A stretch of 64,000 nt of DNA, taken from assembly GCA_045658005.1 (NCBI GenBank), contig JAZOUD010000079.1, positions 1 to 64,000 on the forward strand, given 5' to 3'. The position numbers were made by a program, and so were the translations under genes. This DNA is from UBA2862 sp045658005. Lineage in GTDB: Bacteria > Bacillota > Clostridia > Christensenellales > Aristaeellaceae. The notes under the pieces are model-generated. The model was not told where the DNA came from. It saw only the letters and a program-made list of their open reading frames with translations, and did no database searches. Within the stretch, counting starts at the first letter, position 1. The number at the start of each line of letters is the position of its first letter. This document shows, in pieces, positions 8,687 to 17,362 of the stretch.

Positions 8687-10000
8687 TCAGTCGTCCAGCA
8701 GCTCGGGGTGGGTTTCAATCTCGTATTCGTCCATCCAGTCCTCCATCTGCTTTTCCAGCTCCAGGGTCTGGTAGTAGTACAGCGCGGAGGCGTTGAGGGC
8801 GCTGCGCTCCTCGGCGGTCAGCTCGTGGGGGCCCTCGGGGATGTCGGAGGCGTAGTAGAGGATGTGTATGCCCATGTCCGTCAGGACGGGTCCCGAGGTG
8901 TCGCCGGGCTTTTCCAGCTTCCCGACGGCCTCCAGGAATTCACCGGGCCAGTTCTTCGAATCCGGATGGACGGGATAGCCGCCCTTGTCCAGATTCTGCT
9001 CGTTTTTATCGGTGGAATACTTGTTGATGATGGAATTGAAGTCGATGCCCGCGTCGATCTCGGCGTTGATGGCTTCGACGGTTTCCCGGACCAGCGGCAG
9101 GGCCAGCGCCTTCCGCTTGTCCGTATAGGCCTGCTGGGCGGACTTCAGCGCCTCCAGCGCTTCGTCATATTCCGCCCGGGGTTCGGCCACGTCGTCCCAA
9201 CTGTCGCCGGAAAGGGCGGCCTCGGTGACCTTCTGCACCGCCTCGGCCACGGCCCGCGCCGCCTCGTTGACGTGGGCGTTCTCATTCCTCAGGCCCCGGG
9301 TCACTTCATCGGGGTAGTCCAGCAGCACCTGCTGGATGGCCCGGTAGCCCGCCGGGGTGTAGAAGGCTTCGTTGTGATTGGCCAGGATTTCCTGCTCATA
9401 GAGGTCGAGGTCGTTTTCGTAGCGCTGCCGGTCGGGCAGCAGGAATTCGGCCTCGTAGTATTTCTCAACCATGTCCTCGGTGAGGGTCATGTTGGGGCAG
9501 AACAGCGCCACCGCCCGGTGGCGGCGCTCATCGGCCTTCAGCTCCTCGTAGATGGCGTCGGAGGTATAGCCCTGCTCCTGCATGAACTCGGTCACCTGAT
9601 CTTCGGTGAAGCCCTGGTCGGACTGTTGCGCCCGCTGCCAGATGCCCTGCCACATGGCCTCGTACTGGCTCATCGCCGCAGCCCTCAGGGTTTCCTCCTC
9701 CTCGGCGGTGAAGTCGTCTTTGCCCGCGTCCCGCAGCTTCATCTCGATCAGGCCCACGCCGATGAATCGGTTGATCGTCTCGTCCCGCTGCCGGAGCTTT
9801 TCCTCGTCCGTCAGGTATTTTTGGGTCATCATTTCCGAGAGGGTGACGTCCGTATCCACGGCGCTTTCCAGCTGGCTTTTCGTAAACGTCACGTCTCCCA
9901 CCCGCACCACGACGGGGTCAGCCGCCGCCTCCGACAGGGCCGGGCACGCCGTCAACGCCGTCAGCAGCGCGATCAACACAAGGCAAAGCGTCGTCCTCAT
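8687..10000 (-). CDS. PpiC/PrsA-type peptidyl-prolyl isomerase lipoprotein
   Basis: A 437-residue extracytoplasmic foldase. The N-terminus is a signal peptide with a lipobox-like LTAC (Cys about 19), as in PrsA. A SurA-N-like helical region follows. A parvulin-type domain lies at about 285-395 (DFNSIINKYSTD, KGGYPVH, then GPVLTDMGIHILYY). It would catalyse cis-trans prolyl isomerisation of exported proteins outside the membrane. The acidic C-terminus and long helical insert are typical of clostridial members. It is the first gene of a two-gene unit with the 1847-residue surface protein, 22 bases downstream, which suggests a dedicated client. Confidence 0.85.
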   Translation of the reverse strand: MRTTLCLVLIALLTALTACPALSEAAADPVVVRVGDVTFTKSQLESAVDTDVTLSEMMTQKYLTDEEKLRQRDETINRFIGVGLIEMKLRDAGKDDFTAEEEETLRAAAMSQYEAMWQGIWQRAQQSDQGFTEDQVTEFMQEQGYTSDAIYEELKADERRHRAVALFCPNMTLTEDMVEKYYEAEFLLPDRQRYENDLDLYEQEILANHNEAFYTPAGYRAIQQVLLDYPDEVTRGLRNENAHVNEAARAVAEAVQKVTEAALSGDSWDDVAEPRAEYDEALEALKSAQQAYTDKRKALALPLVRETVEAINAEIDAGIDFNSIINKYSTDKNEQNLDKGGYPVHPDSKNWPGEFLEAVGKLEKPGDTSGPVLTDMGIHILYYASDIPEGPHELTAEERSALNASALYYYQTLELEKQMEDWMDEYEIETHPELLDD

Positions 10001-10075
10001 TGTTTCAACCGCCCTTCACAAGCAAAGATCAAAGCAAGGCATCCTACAATTCCAACAGAATACCATCTTTGTCAT

Positions 10076-10081
10076 ATTATA
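10076..10081 (-). promoter_or_regulatory. -10 box upstream of the foldase gene
   Basis: A perfect TATAAT on the minus strand, about 76 bases before the foldase start. The -35 region 17 bases further up is poor (CGCAA-like), so this is a tentative promoter. Confidence 0.35.
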
Positions 10082-10399
10082 ACACTGAAGTGACGGCATT
10101 GCGACGGTATGATGCAGAAACATCACAGTTGTTTTTGATATTTAACAAGCTCTGAACAGCTTCGGCCACATGCCGGCAATGCGTCCGAAGTATTCCGCCC
10201 GATAACCCGATCCTACGATAACATAGGTAAGCATTGCTCGATCTCCGTAGTCTCAATCATTCAGGAATCTGGTTTGACCGTCAATTCAAGAGGCATAATA
10301 GGCGGTCTTTCGATATCATGCGCTTCTACCCTCTACGGCGTTTTTCCTTACACTTTGTAACTGTTCAGTCATCAATGTCATATCAGCATATGCTATGAG

Positions 10400-11472
10400 A
10401 TGAGCTATCTGTCACTTTTGTGGCCAGGCCTGAAGCTGGGATACGACGCATTGGAGAAACTGTATGATCAGCTTGGACGTCGGCAGGGAGGAGTTCTTCA
10501 ACTCGAAGAGCGACTCATTCAAGCCTCATCGAGGCAGGTAGCCATTGATGGCCATGTCATTGGCAGAGGGTCGGCAGAGAACGATCTGACTGAGAAAGGC
10601 TACAAATTCTGGAAACTTGGGGAGGCGCAGATAAACCTGCTCATGGCATACGATGTTAACACAGGCATGCCTCTCCTTTCGCGGATCTACGAAGGCGGCA
10701 GTACCGACGGTGTAAGTGTAAAAGACCTGTTCCAGCAGGTAAAGTTGCAGAAAATGCTCTTTATTGTGGACAGAGGCTTCTACAGTGCGGAAAACCTGGA
10801 ATTATTCACACGGACGGCAATGCCTATATCATCCCGCTGCGGAAGAATCACAAAGCCTGTCAACAGGCCGTCAGCCGCCCGGATATGCAATCCCGTTTCA
10901 TTTACCAGAAAGGACGGAAAGGCAGTCTGATCGAGTGTAAGGATGACATGATCGACGGCCAGCGTATCCTGACATTTCGGGATGTGGATGAATCTATTGC
11001 AGAGCAGACCAACTATCTTCGACATATCGGAAATGGTGATCGCTCCTACACGCAGGAGGCATTTGAAAAGGCGAAGGACTACATGGGCGTCATCGTCCTG
11101 CAAACAAGTATCTTAGACAAATCCCCGCAGGAGATTTATACCCTGTATAAAAAGCGCTGGCAGATCGAAACCTTTTACGATTACTTTAAAAACCGTCTGG
11201 GGTGCAAGGCGCTTGGTCAACAGGATTACTACAAAACACAAGGCCTTGCTTTTCTGATGCTGATAGAATCCATGATTCATCATGAGTTTGAAGAAGCATC
11301 ACGGGCTGTTCAGGGGTTCTCAGTACAGGATTGCCTCCTCCATGCTCGTATGGTAAAGGCCGACAAACGCCACGGCGTTTGGTGTGTCGCCAACTGCATT
11401 CCTCGTCAACAGAGGCTGTTTAAAAAGCTCAACACACCTCTAACTGTGTCCGTAAATGAATTTGTCACCTAA
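10400..11472 (+). pseudogene. IS4-family transposase, frameshifted and N-terminally truncated
   Basis: Two overlapping frames (10400-10930 and 10885-11472) together encode an IS4-type DDE transposase. Catalytic candidates: Asp in QVAIDGHV, Asp in FIVDRGFYS, and the YREK signature YKKRWQIETFYDYFK with its Glu. The reading frame changes by -1 near 10805-10820. After that point the other frame reads DGNAYIIPLRKNHKACQQAV, which restores family sequence. No A6G-type slippery site is present, so a single-base loss is likelier than programmed frameshifting. Upstream, an in-frame stop at 10358 cuts off the N-terminus. Clear terminal inverted repeats of the element were not found. Confidence 0.85.
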
Positions 11473-11495
11473 AAAACCCTAAAGTTGTGATTAGT

Positions 11496-11577
11496 ATAAA
11501 TCTTCATCTGCTGCGTTGTCGTCGGTCAACGATGCCCCGCATCGCCTCCCTCCTCCGCCTTGCATATGAAGATTTAT
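11496..11577. repeat. 82-bp element bounded by 12-bp inverted repeats
   Basis: ATAAATCTTCAT (11496-11507) and its exact reverse complement (11566-11577) enclose 58 bases rich in CCGC/CCTCC. It lies between the dead transposase and the 3' end of the nucleoside operon. It could be a terminator-like hairpin or a small mobile repeat. No other copy was seen in the window. Confidence 0.5.
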
Positions 11578-11615
11578 CCTGCGCATAATTGTTCAACTCA
11601 TTTCTTCGCAGCGCC

Positions 11616-12551
11616 TTATCTGATGCCCAGCACGCAATCAGTAAGGATCGATATGAACCTGTCCCGATCCACCTTCAACAGCACCAGCACGTTCTTAAAG
11701 GGGAACTGCTTGTCGCTGTACAGGTCGGTGACGGACTTGCCGTTGGTGACGGTGCCCCGGGTCTCCACCGCCATGCCGGCCATCTTGCCCTCGAACAGCT
11801 CGGGATGGGCCAGATACATCACCGGGCAGGAATCGTGCATGCTGAAGCCCGCCATTCCCAGCTTGCCGAATACCGACCAGGCATACCTGCCGCAGTCCCG
11901 GACAAACATGCCGGCTCTCGAGCCCGTGGCCGCCATAGACTCCAGTTGCTCCATCGAGTAATAGGCCTGGTTGGTCACGTCCAGTCCGCACATCACCAGC
12001 TTTGCGCCGCTCTGCAGCACGATTTGCGCCGCTTCCGGGTCGGTGTAGAAATTGAATTCCGCCGCCGGAGTCACGTTGCCCGATCCGGCGGATCCACCCA
12101 TGAACGTCACTGAGTGCAGCAGCCCCGGCAGGTCGGGGTAGCGGATGAACGCCGTAGCGATGTTGGTCATCGGCGCGGTGGCGACCAGGCGCAGCTCGCC
12201 GGGCATGCTTCGGGCGCATGCATATAGCGCGTCCCATGCGGGCACGTCGGGGACGATCACATCCTCAGGCAAGGGCAGCTCCACGCCGCCCAGACCGTTT
12301 TCGCCGTGTACGTTGACGGCGGGGGCCAAAGGCTTCATGAGCGGCTTTTCGGCCCCGCGGTATACCGGGTAGTCCGCATTGATCAGCCTGTTGATTCGCT
12401 GGGTATTCCAATAGGTCTTGTCCAGCTCGGCGTTGCCGCAGACGGTGGAGATGGCGATCAGATTGATCTCGGAAAGCGCGTGAGCCAGCATGATGGCCAC
12501 GGCGTCGTCCATGCCGGTGTCGCAATCCATCCAAACGGGTATCCCGCTCAT
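11616..12551 (-). CDS. Inosine-uridine nucleoside hydrolase (second of two)
   Basis: A 311-residue hydrolase of the IunH/RihA family, which splits ribonucleosides into base and ribose. The Ca2+-binding motif DxDxGxDD is at residues 9-16 (DCDTGMDD). The family's FMGGSAG and late HD-type (MHDSCPV) segments are present. It is the last gene of the nucleoside operon. Its start overlaps the preceding hydrolase by 4 bases (ATGA), so the two are translationally coupled. Two paralogous hydrolases probably differ in base preference; which one is purine- or pyrimidine-specific cannot be told from sequence. Confidence 0.9.
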   Translation of the reverse strand: MSGIPVWMDCDTGMDDAVAIMLAHALSEINLIAISTVCGNAELDKTYWNTQRINRLINADYPVYRGAEKPLMKPLAPAVNVHGENGLGGVELPLPEDVIVPDVPAWDALYACARSMPGELRLVATAPMTNIATAFIRYPDLPGLLHSVTFMGGSAGSGNVTPAAEFNFYTDPEAAQIVLQSGAKLVMCGLDVTNQAYYSMEQLESMAATGSRAGMFVRDCGRYAWSVFGKLGMAGFSMHDSCPVMYLAHPELFEGKMAGMAVETRGTVTNGKSVTDLYSDKQFPFKNVLVLLKVDRDRFISILTDCVLGIR

Positions 12552-13495
12552 GCCAGCACCTCCCTGTAGCGGCCGATAAGCTCAACCAATCGGTCGCAAA
12601 ATGCCCTGCAATCTACGTCCACAAGGGCGGTAACATTGGGCGTCTGACCCCACCTGCCATTCCAATCCGGTATCGTCGCGCCCCGGCAATAGTCGCCGCA
12701 GGTCTCGATGCGCACATAGACATCCTTCATCGTGAAGACCTCCGGGTGGATGAGCGCCATAACGGCGCAAGGGTCATGCATCGGCGCGCCGTCGTAGCCG
12801 AGGCATTTATGATAGGTGTAAAAGAAATCCAGCCACTCGGCAACCACTTTGCTGACGGGGGTACCCTGTGCGCGGATGCGCTCGAAGTCCTCCGGTCGTA
12901 TAAGCGCCTTCTCGGTCACATCCAGCCCTGCCATGGTGATGGGCACGCCGGATTCAAAAACGATCTTCGCGGCCTCGGGATCCACCAGTATGTTGAACTC
13001 CGCGGCGGGGGTCCAATTGCCGTTGCGCAACCCGCCGCCCATCATGCTCACCCGGGCGATGCGGCTTTTTAACTCCGGATAGGCTAACAGCAGTGTCGCA
13101 GTGTTGGTCATCGGCCCAGTGGATACGATGGTTACCGGTCGATCGCATTCGCGGATGACCTTCACCATCAGCTCCACCGAGCGTCCTTCCACCGGTTCAA
13201 ACACCGGCTCCGGCAGTGGCGGGCCATCCAGCCCGGACTCGCCGTGCACTGACGGGGCGATCTTCAGCTCGGTCATCAGCGGCTTCGGACACCCTGAGGC
13301 CACCGGCACGTTCAGCCCGATCAGTGCGCAGACCCGCAGGGCGTTGTAGGTGGTCTTTTCCACGGTCTGGTTTCCGGCGGCAGCACAGACAGCCAGTATG
13401 TCGAATTTCCCACTGGCATGGGCGATGGTCCAGGCGATTGCATCGTCGTGGCCAGGGTCACCGTCCAGAATAACCGGGATGCGTTCATTGACCAT
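12548..13495 (-). CDS. Inosine-uridine nucleoside hydrolase (first of two)
   Basis: A 315-residue IunH-family enzyme, cytoplasmic, hydrolysing imported nucleosides to free base and ribose. The Ca2+ site DGDPGHDD is at residues 11-18. The MMGGG and MHDPC segments are conserved. It follows the second permease gene by 12 bases and overlaps the next hydrolase by 4 bases. Placement directly behind a BMP-type importer strongly suggests coupled uptake and salvage. Confidence 0.9.
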   Translation of the reverse strand: MVNERIPVILDGDPGHDDAIAWTIAHASGKFDILAVCAAAGNQTVEKTTYNALRVCALIGLNVPVASGCPKPLMTELKIAPSVHGESGLDGPPLPEPVFEPVEGRSVELMVKVIRECDRPVTIVSTGPMTNTATLLLAYPELKSRIARVSMMGGGLRNGNWTPAAEFNILVDPEAAKIVFESGVPITMAGLDVTEKALIRPEDFERIRAQGTPVSKVVAEWLDFFYTYHKCLGYDGAPMHDPCAVMALIHPEVFTMKDVYVRIETCGDYCRGATIPDWNGRWGQTPNVTALVDVDCRAFCDRLVELIGRYREVLA

Positions 13496-13507
13496 ATAGA
13501 ATACCTC

Positions 13508-14479
13508 CTACTGTTCCGCCTTCTCCAGCGCCGCGGCGGAATGCTGCTTCCTTGCCTTTCGCCTCCGGGCCATGACGAATATCACAAGGCCGACGATGGT
13601 CACGGCGTAGGGGATGGGGGAGGCCAGATTGGAATCCAGACCTACGGCGGAGAACTTGATGCCAAGCGCCTGGGCAAACCCGAATACCAGGCTCGACAGC
13701 AGTCCGCCGAGGCATTCGCCGCCGCCCATGGCCTGGGCGGCCAGGGCGATGAAGCCGCGCCCGGAGACCATGTCCTGGGACCAGCCCTGGGCGTAGGCCA
13801 TGGACATGAACGCACCGCCGAAGCCGCTCATCAGGCCGGAGAACATTATGGCGATGTATTTGATCTTCAGCACCGATACGCCCACCGAGGCAGCCGCATT
13901 GCTGTTCTCGCCCACGGCGCAGATATTCAGACCCAGCGGGGTCTTGTACAGCATGATCGAGGTCAGCAGGCAGAACAGGAACGCCAGGTAGGTCAACAGG
14001 TTGTGCCCAGACAGCACCGCGCCGAGAAACGGTATTTTGTTGATCAGCGGCAGGGTGATGTTCGGGATGCACAGGGACTTGGTAATCAGACCGGTGGTAG
14101 AGGCCATGGCCTTGCCCTGCGTCAGGTTGGTGATGACCTTGCACAAGAACAGGGTGCCGCCGGAGCCCATCATGTTCATGGCGATGCCCACCAGTATGAT
14201 GTCTGTCTTCAGCCGGAAGGCGAAGAAGCCCATCACCAGCGACAGCAGCACGCCTGTCGCCAGCGCTCCCAGCAAGCCCCAGAACCAGCTGCCGGCGTAA
14301 AAGCTGACCAGCGAGCCGGACAGTGCCGAGAACATCATCAACCCCTCCAGGCCGATGTTGGCAAAGCCAGCCTTCTCAACCACGATGGCTGCAAGCGTGG
14401 CAAATATGATCGGAGCCGAGATGCGAATGATGGAGAAGAAAAACTCAGGCGTGGCAAGGATTTTCAGGAAATTAAGCAT
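13508..14479 (-). CDS. BMP-type nucleoside ABC transporter, permease 2 (YufQ-like)
   Basis: A 323-residue integral membrane protein of the BPD_transp_2 family, with about 8-9 hydrophobic helices and a short basic tail (ARRRKARKQH). It is the second translocation subunit of the importer encoded here and pairs with the 14472-15638 product. The reading frame overlaps the upstream permease by 8 bases, and a GGGAGGAG site lies within that gene's end. Order and spacing are those of the yufNOPQ-type nucleoside transporters of Bacillota. Confidence 0.88.
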   Translation of the reverse strand: MLNFLKILATPEFFFSIIRISAPIIFATLAAIVVEKAGFANIGLEGLMMFSALSGSLVSFYAGSWFWGLLGALATGVLLSLVMGFFAFRLKTDIILVGIAMNMMGSGGTLFLCKVITNLTQGKAMASTTGLITKSLCIPNITLPLINKIPFLGAVLSGHNLLTYLAFLFCLLTSIMLYKTPLGLNICAVGENSNAAASVGVSVLKIKYIAIMFSGLMSGFGGAFMSMAYAQGWSQDMVSGRGFIALAAQAMGGGECLGGLLSSLVFGFAQALGIKFSAVGLDSNLASPIPYAVTIVGLVIFVMARRRKARKQHSAAALEKAEQ

Positions 14480-15638
14480 TTGCCTCTCCTCCCTTCCGGG
14501 CTTTGGCCATCTCGATCTCCTCCTGGGCGGACTTCACAACCAGCTTCTGCCGGTACCTGAACAGGAACTGATCGGCGGCGAAGAACAGGAAAATTACGCC
14601 CTGAACGATTCCGATCAGCTGGGCGGGTACCTTGGCATAAGTGGCCATCAGGTCGCAGCCTTTGGACAGATAGGCCATGAAGAATGCTGCCAGCGGCACC
14701 ATCCATGGGTTGTTGCCCGCCAGGATGGCGATGGTGATGCCCGTCCAGCCGTAGCCAGGCAGGGCGCTCCATGAAAAGCAGTTGTAGCGGCTCAACATCT
14801 CGATGCCGCCGCCCGCGCCGGCCAGGAAGCCGCCCAGCAGCTGGGACAGCACGATCACCGAGCCCACCTTCATACCGGAGTACTTGGCGAAACCCTGGTT
14901 GATGCCGATCATGCGGATGGCGTAGCCCCAGCGGGAGCGGTACATGAACAGCCCGCACAGCACCACCGCGGCGATGGCGATGACGAAGCCCCAGGTGAGC
15001 TTCGCGCCGCTGAACACCGCGTTGTTGACGATGGGCGGTATGCTCGCGCTCTCCCTGAAGGTGTAGGACTGGATTTGCCCCTTGGATTTGTCTGCCAGGT
15101 AGGTGTTCATCAGGAATTTGATGACGTACATAATGATGTAGTTCAGCATCAGCGAGCATACCATCTCACTGACGTTCAGCCTTGATTTAAGAAGCGCTGG
15201 CAGCAGCATGACGATGGCCACCGCCAGGCCACCCAGCAGCACCGCGACCACAGCGTGCATGCCGGCGGGCAAGGGGATATAAATGGCCACCATGGCCGAA
15301 ACGAATGCGCCCAGCATGATGCCGCCCTCCGCACCCAGGTTGAATTGGTTGGCGGAGAACATTACGCACACCGACAGGCCGGTAAAGATGGTGGGTATCA
15401 TCGCGGCCAGTATGTCGGCCAGACGCTTGAACTCAAACACAGTGCCGTTCTTTTTGCTGAACCTGAACAACGGCCCGACCAACATCTGCTTCAGTGCCTC
15501 CTGGGTGGCGGAAAGCCTGGCCTGGAGGCTGTTGCCGGTGGCGCTGATGAAGATCAGCACCGTAGCCACCAGAAGCCCAATCAGGATTGCGACGAGGCTG
15601 CGGATAATGGTAAACCGCAGCTGGCGTTTCTTAGTCAT
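14472..15638 (-). CDS. BMP-type nucleoside ABC transporter, permease 1 (YufP-like)
   Basis: A 388-residue membrane protein of the BPD_transp_2 family. It has an N-terminal helix, an extracytoplasmic stretch, then a multi-helix core (SANQFNLGAEGGIMLGAF is a typical family segment) and a cytoplasmic tail. It forms the channel with permease 2. It overlaps the ATPase gene by 8 bases and permease 2 by 8 bases, so expression is tightly coupled. Confidence 0.88.
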   Translation of the reverse strand: MTKKRQLRFTIIRSLVAILIGLLVATVLIFISATGNSLQARLSATQEALKQMLVGPLFRFSKKNGTVFEFKRLADILAAMIPTIFTGLSVCVMFSANQFNLGAEGGIMLGAFVSAMVAIYIPLPAGMHAVVAVLLGGLAVAIVMLLPALLKSRLNVSEMVCSLMLNYIIMYVIKFLMNTYLADKSKGQIQSYTFRESASIPPIVNNAVFSGAKLTWGFVIAIAAVVLCGLFMYRSRWGYAIRMIGINQGFAKYSGMKVGSVIVLSQLLGGFLAGAGGGIEMLSRYNCFSWSALPGYGWTGITIAILAGNNPWMVPLAAFFMAYLSKGCDLMATYAKVPAQLIGIVQGVIFLFFAADQFLFRYRQKLVVKSAQEEIEMAKARKGGEANA

Positions 15639-17193
15639 GACAGGCCCTCCTTATTTCCGCCGGGCTCTGCTTCCTGAGACCCAGCATATATTCGCCCATG
15701 ATGTCATCAGTCAGCCCTGCGGTGTCGTCGAAGTAGGCGGCAATCCTGCCGTTGTGCATCACGATCAGGCTGTCCGACAGCTCCATGACCTCGTTCAGGT
15801 CCGCCGACACCAACAGCACCGCGATACCCGAGCGGGACAGCTCCACCAGCTTTTTGCGGATGAATTCCGTTGCGCCCACGTCGATGCCCCGGGTGGGCTG
15901 GTCGGCAAGGATCAGCGACGGGTTGTTGGAAAACTCCCGGGCAACGACCACCTTCTGGATGTTGCCGCCGGAGAGCATGCCCACCTGCTGGCCCCGGTTC
16001 TTGCACAGCACGGTATACTCCTCAATCAGGCGGTCGGTCTCGTCGTGGATAGCCTTCATGTTGAACAGCGGGCCATGGTTATATCGCTTGTCGGCACAGC
16101 GATCGGAGATCATGTTCTCCTCAATGGAAGCCCCGGCGGCGATGCCGTACAGCATGCGGTCTTCGGGCACCAGCGACACGCCCAGCGCCCTGATTTTCTG
16201 CTGATTGAGGCCCAGTATGCTGGAGCCGTTGACGGTGGCGGTGCCGGAGTTGGGAACGTTGAAGCCGAAGAGCGAGTCTATCAGCTCCTTTTGGCCGTTG
16301 CCCTCTACGCCAGCGATGCCCAGGATCTCGCCTTTGCGCACGTCGAAGGACAGCTTATCCAGCATCTTTTTGTGCCACTCGTTCATGTATTCCAGCTCCC
16401 GCACCCGCAGCACCGTATCCCCGGGCACGGCTTTATCCTTCTGCACCGACAACACCACGTCGCGCCCCACCATCAGGCGGGAGATATCCTCTTTGGTCAC
16501 GTCTTTCGTGTTGTAGACGCCCATGCTGCGACCGTTTCGCATGATGGTCAGCCGGTCGGTGATCTCCATGATCTCCTTCAGCTTGTGGGAGATGAACACG
16601 ATGGTGTAGCCTTGCTGCTTCAGGTGCTTCAGTTCCGCGAAAAGCTCGACGGTCTCCTGGCTGGTCAGCACGGCGGGGGGCTCGTCCATAATGAGAATCT
16701 TCGCGCCCCGCACCAGCGCCTTCAGGATCTCCACCTTCTGTTTCATACCCACGGGGATGTCCATCACCCTGGCTTCAGGTTCTACCCGCAGGTTAAACTT
16801 CTCGGAGTATTCCCGGGTCAGGGCGATGGCTTTGGCTCGGTCGATAAAGATGCCGGACTTGCGGGGAACCATGCCCAGCACCATGTTTTCTGCCACCGAC
16901 AGGCTCGGTACCAGCATGAAATGCTGGTGAACCATGCCAATGCCGTGGGCGATAGCCACCGAGGGCGAACTGAGCTCCAGCTTCTCCCCGTTGACAATGA
17001 TTTCGCCGCTGGTGGGCTGCTCCAGCCCGAACAGCATCTTCATCAGCGTGCTCTTGCCCGCGCCGTTTTCGCCCATCAGCGCGTGTATCTCGCCTTTGCG
17101 CAGATTGAAATCCACACCCTGGTTGGCAGCGACGCCGTTGGGGTATACTTTGGTGATGCCCTTCATTTGAACGACGAACGCTTCGTCTGGCAT
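15631..17193 (-). CDS. BMP-type nucleoside ABC transporter, double ATPase (YufO-like)
   Basis: A 520-residue protein with two ABC domains in tandem, as in RbsA/YufO. Domain 1 has Walker A GENGAGKST (41-49) and Walker B LIMDEPP; the usual LSVGQ signature reads as IPVGMKQ. Domain 2 has a family-typical degenerate Walker A (GVEGNGQKE) and a clear signature LSGGN. It energises import with the two downstream permeases. The start ATG at 17193 has an AAGGAGG site. The 170 bases separating it from the binding-protein gene contain stem-loops that may lower its expression relative to that protein. Confidence 0.9.
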   Translation of the reverse strand: MPDEAFVVQMKGITKVYPNGVAANQGVDFNLRKGEIHALMGENGAGKSTLMKMLFGLEQPTSGEIIVNGEKLELSSPSVAIAHGIGMVHQHFMLVPSLSVAENMVLGMVPRKSGIFIDRAKAIALTREYSEKFNLRVEPEARVMDIPVGMKQKVEILKALVRGAKILIMDEPPAVLTSQETVELFAELKHLKQQGYTIVFISHKLKEIMEITDRLTIMRNGRSMGVYNTKDVTKEDISRLMVGRDVVLSVQKDKAVPGDTVLRVRELEYMNEWHKKMLDKLSFDVRKGEILGIAGVEGNGQKELIDSLFGFNVPNSGTATVNGSSILGLNQQKIRALGVSLVPEDRMLYGIAAGASIEENMISDRCADKRYNHGPLFNMKAIHDETDRLIEEYTVLCKNRGQQVGMLSGGNIQKVVVAREFSNNPSLILADQPTRGIDVGATEFIRKKLVELSRSGIAVLLVSADLNEVMELSDSLIVMHNGRIAAYFDDTAGLTDDIMGEYMLGLRKQSPAEIRRACHD

Positions 17194-17237
17194 GCTTTAG
17201 CCTCCTTGCGTGTTTATTGAGGAACGATAGATTGAAG

Positions 17238-17306
17238 GGGCGGCGACACGCCGCCCGCCGGATACAGGGTTCAATCCGTACCCGGACGGGTGCCGCATCG
17301 GCGCCC
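17238..17306. repeat. Pair of inverted REP-like stem-loops (copies 2 and 3)
   Basis: Stem-loop one: GGGCGGCG-ACA-CGCCGCCC (17238-17256), followed by GCCGG. Stem-loop two: GGGTGCCG-CAT-CGGCGCCC (17288-17306), followed by CTAC, so it is inverted relative to the copy at 1044-1062. They sit between the binding-protein gene and the ATPase gene of the nucleoside operon. They could stabilise the upstream mRNA or partially terminate it. Confidence 0.6.
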
Positions 17307-17362
17307 CTACAGTTGTTTATAAAATGGTATTCATATTGAGACAGCTTCCGTATGCATTCCGC

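Noticed and set aside
10790..10930. Programmed -1 frameshift in the IS4 transposase
   Set aside because: No slippery heptamer or downstream stimulator is visible at the crossover, the N-terminus is also cut by a stop at 10358, and IS4-type elements do not normally use frameshifting.
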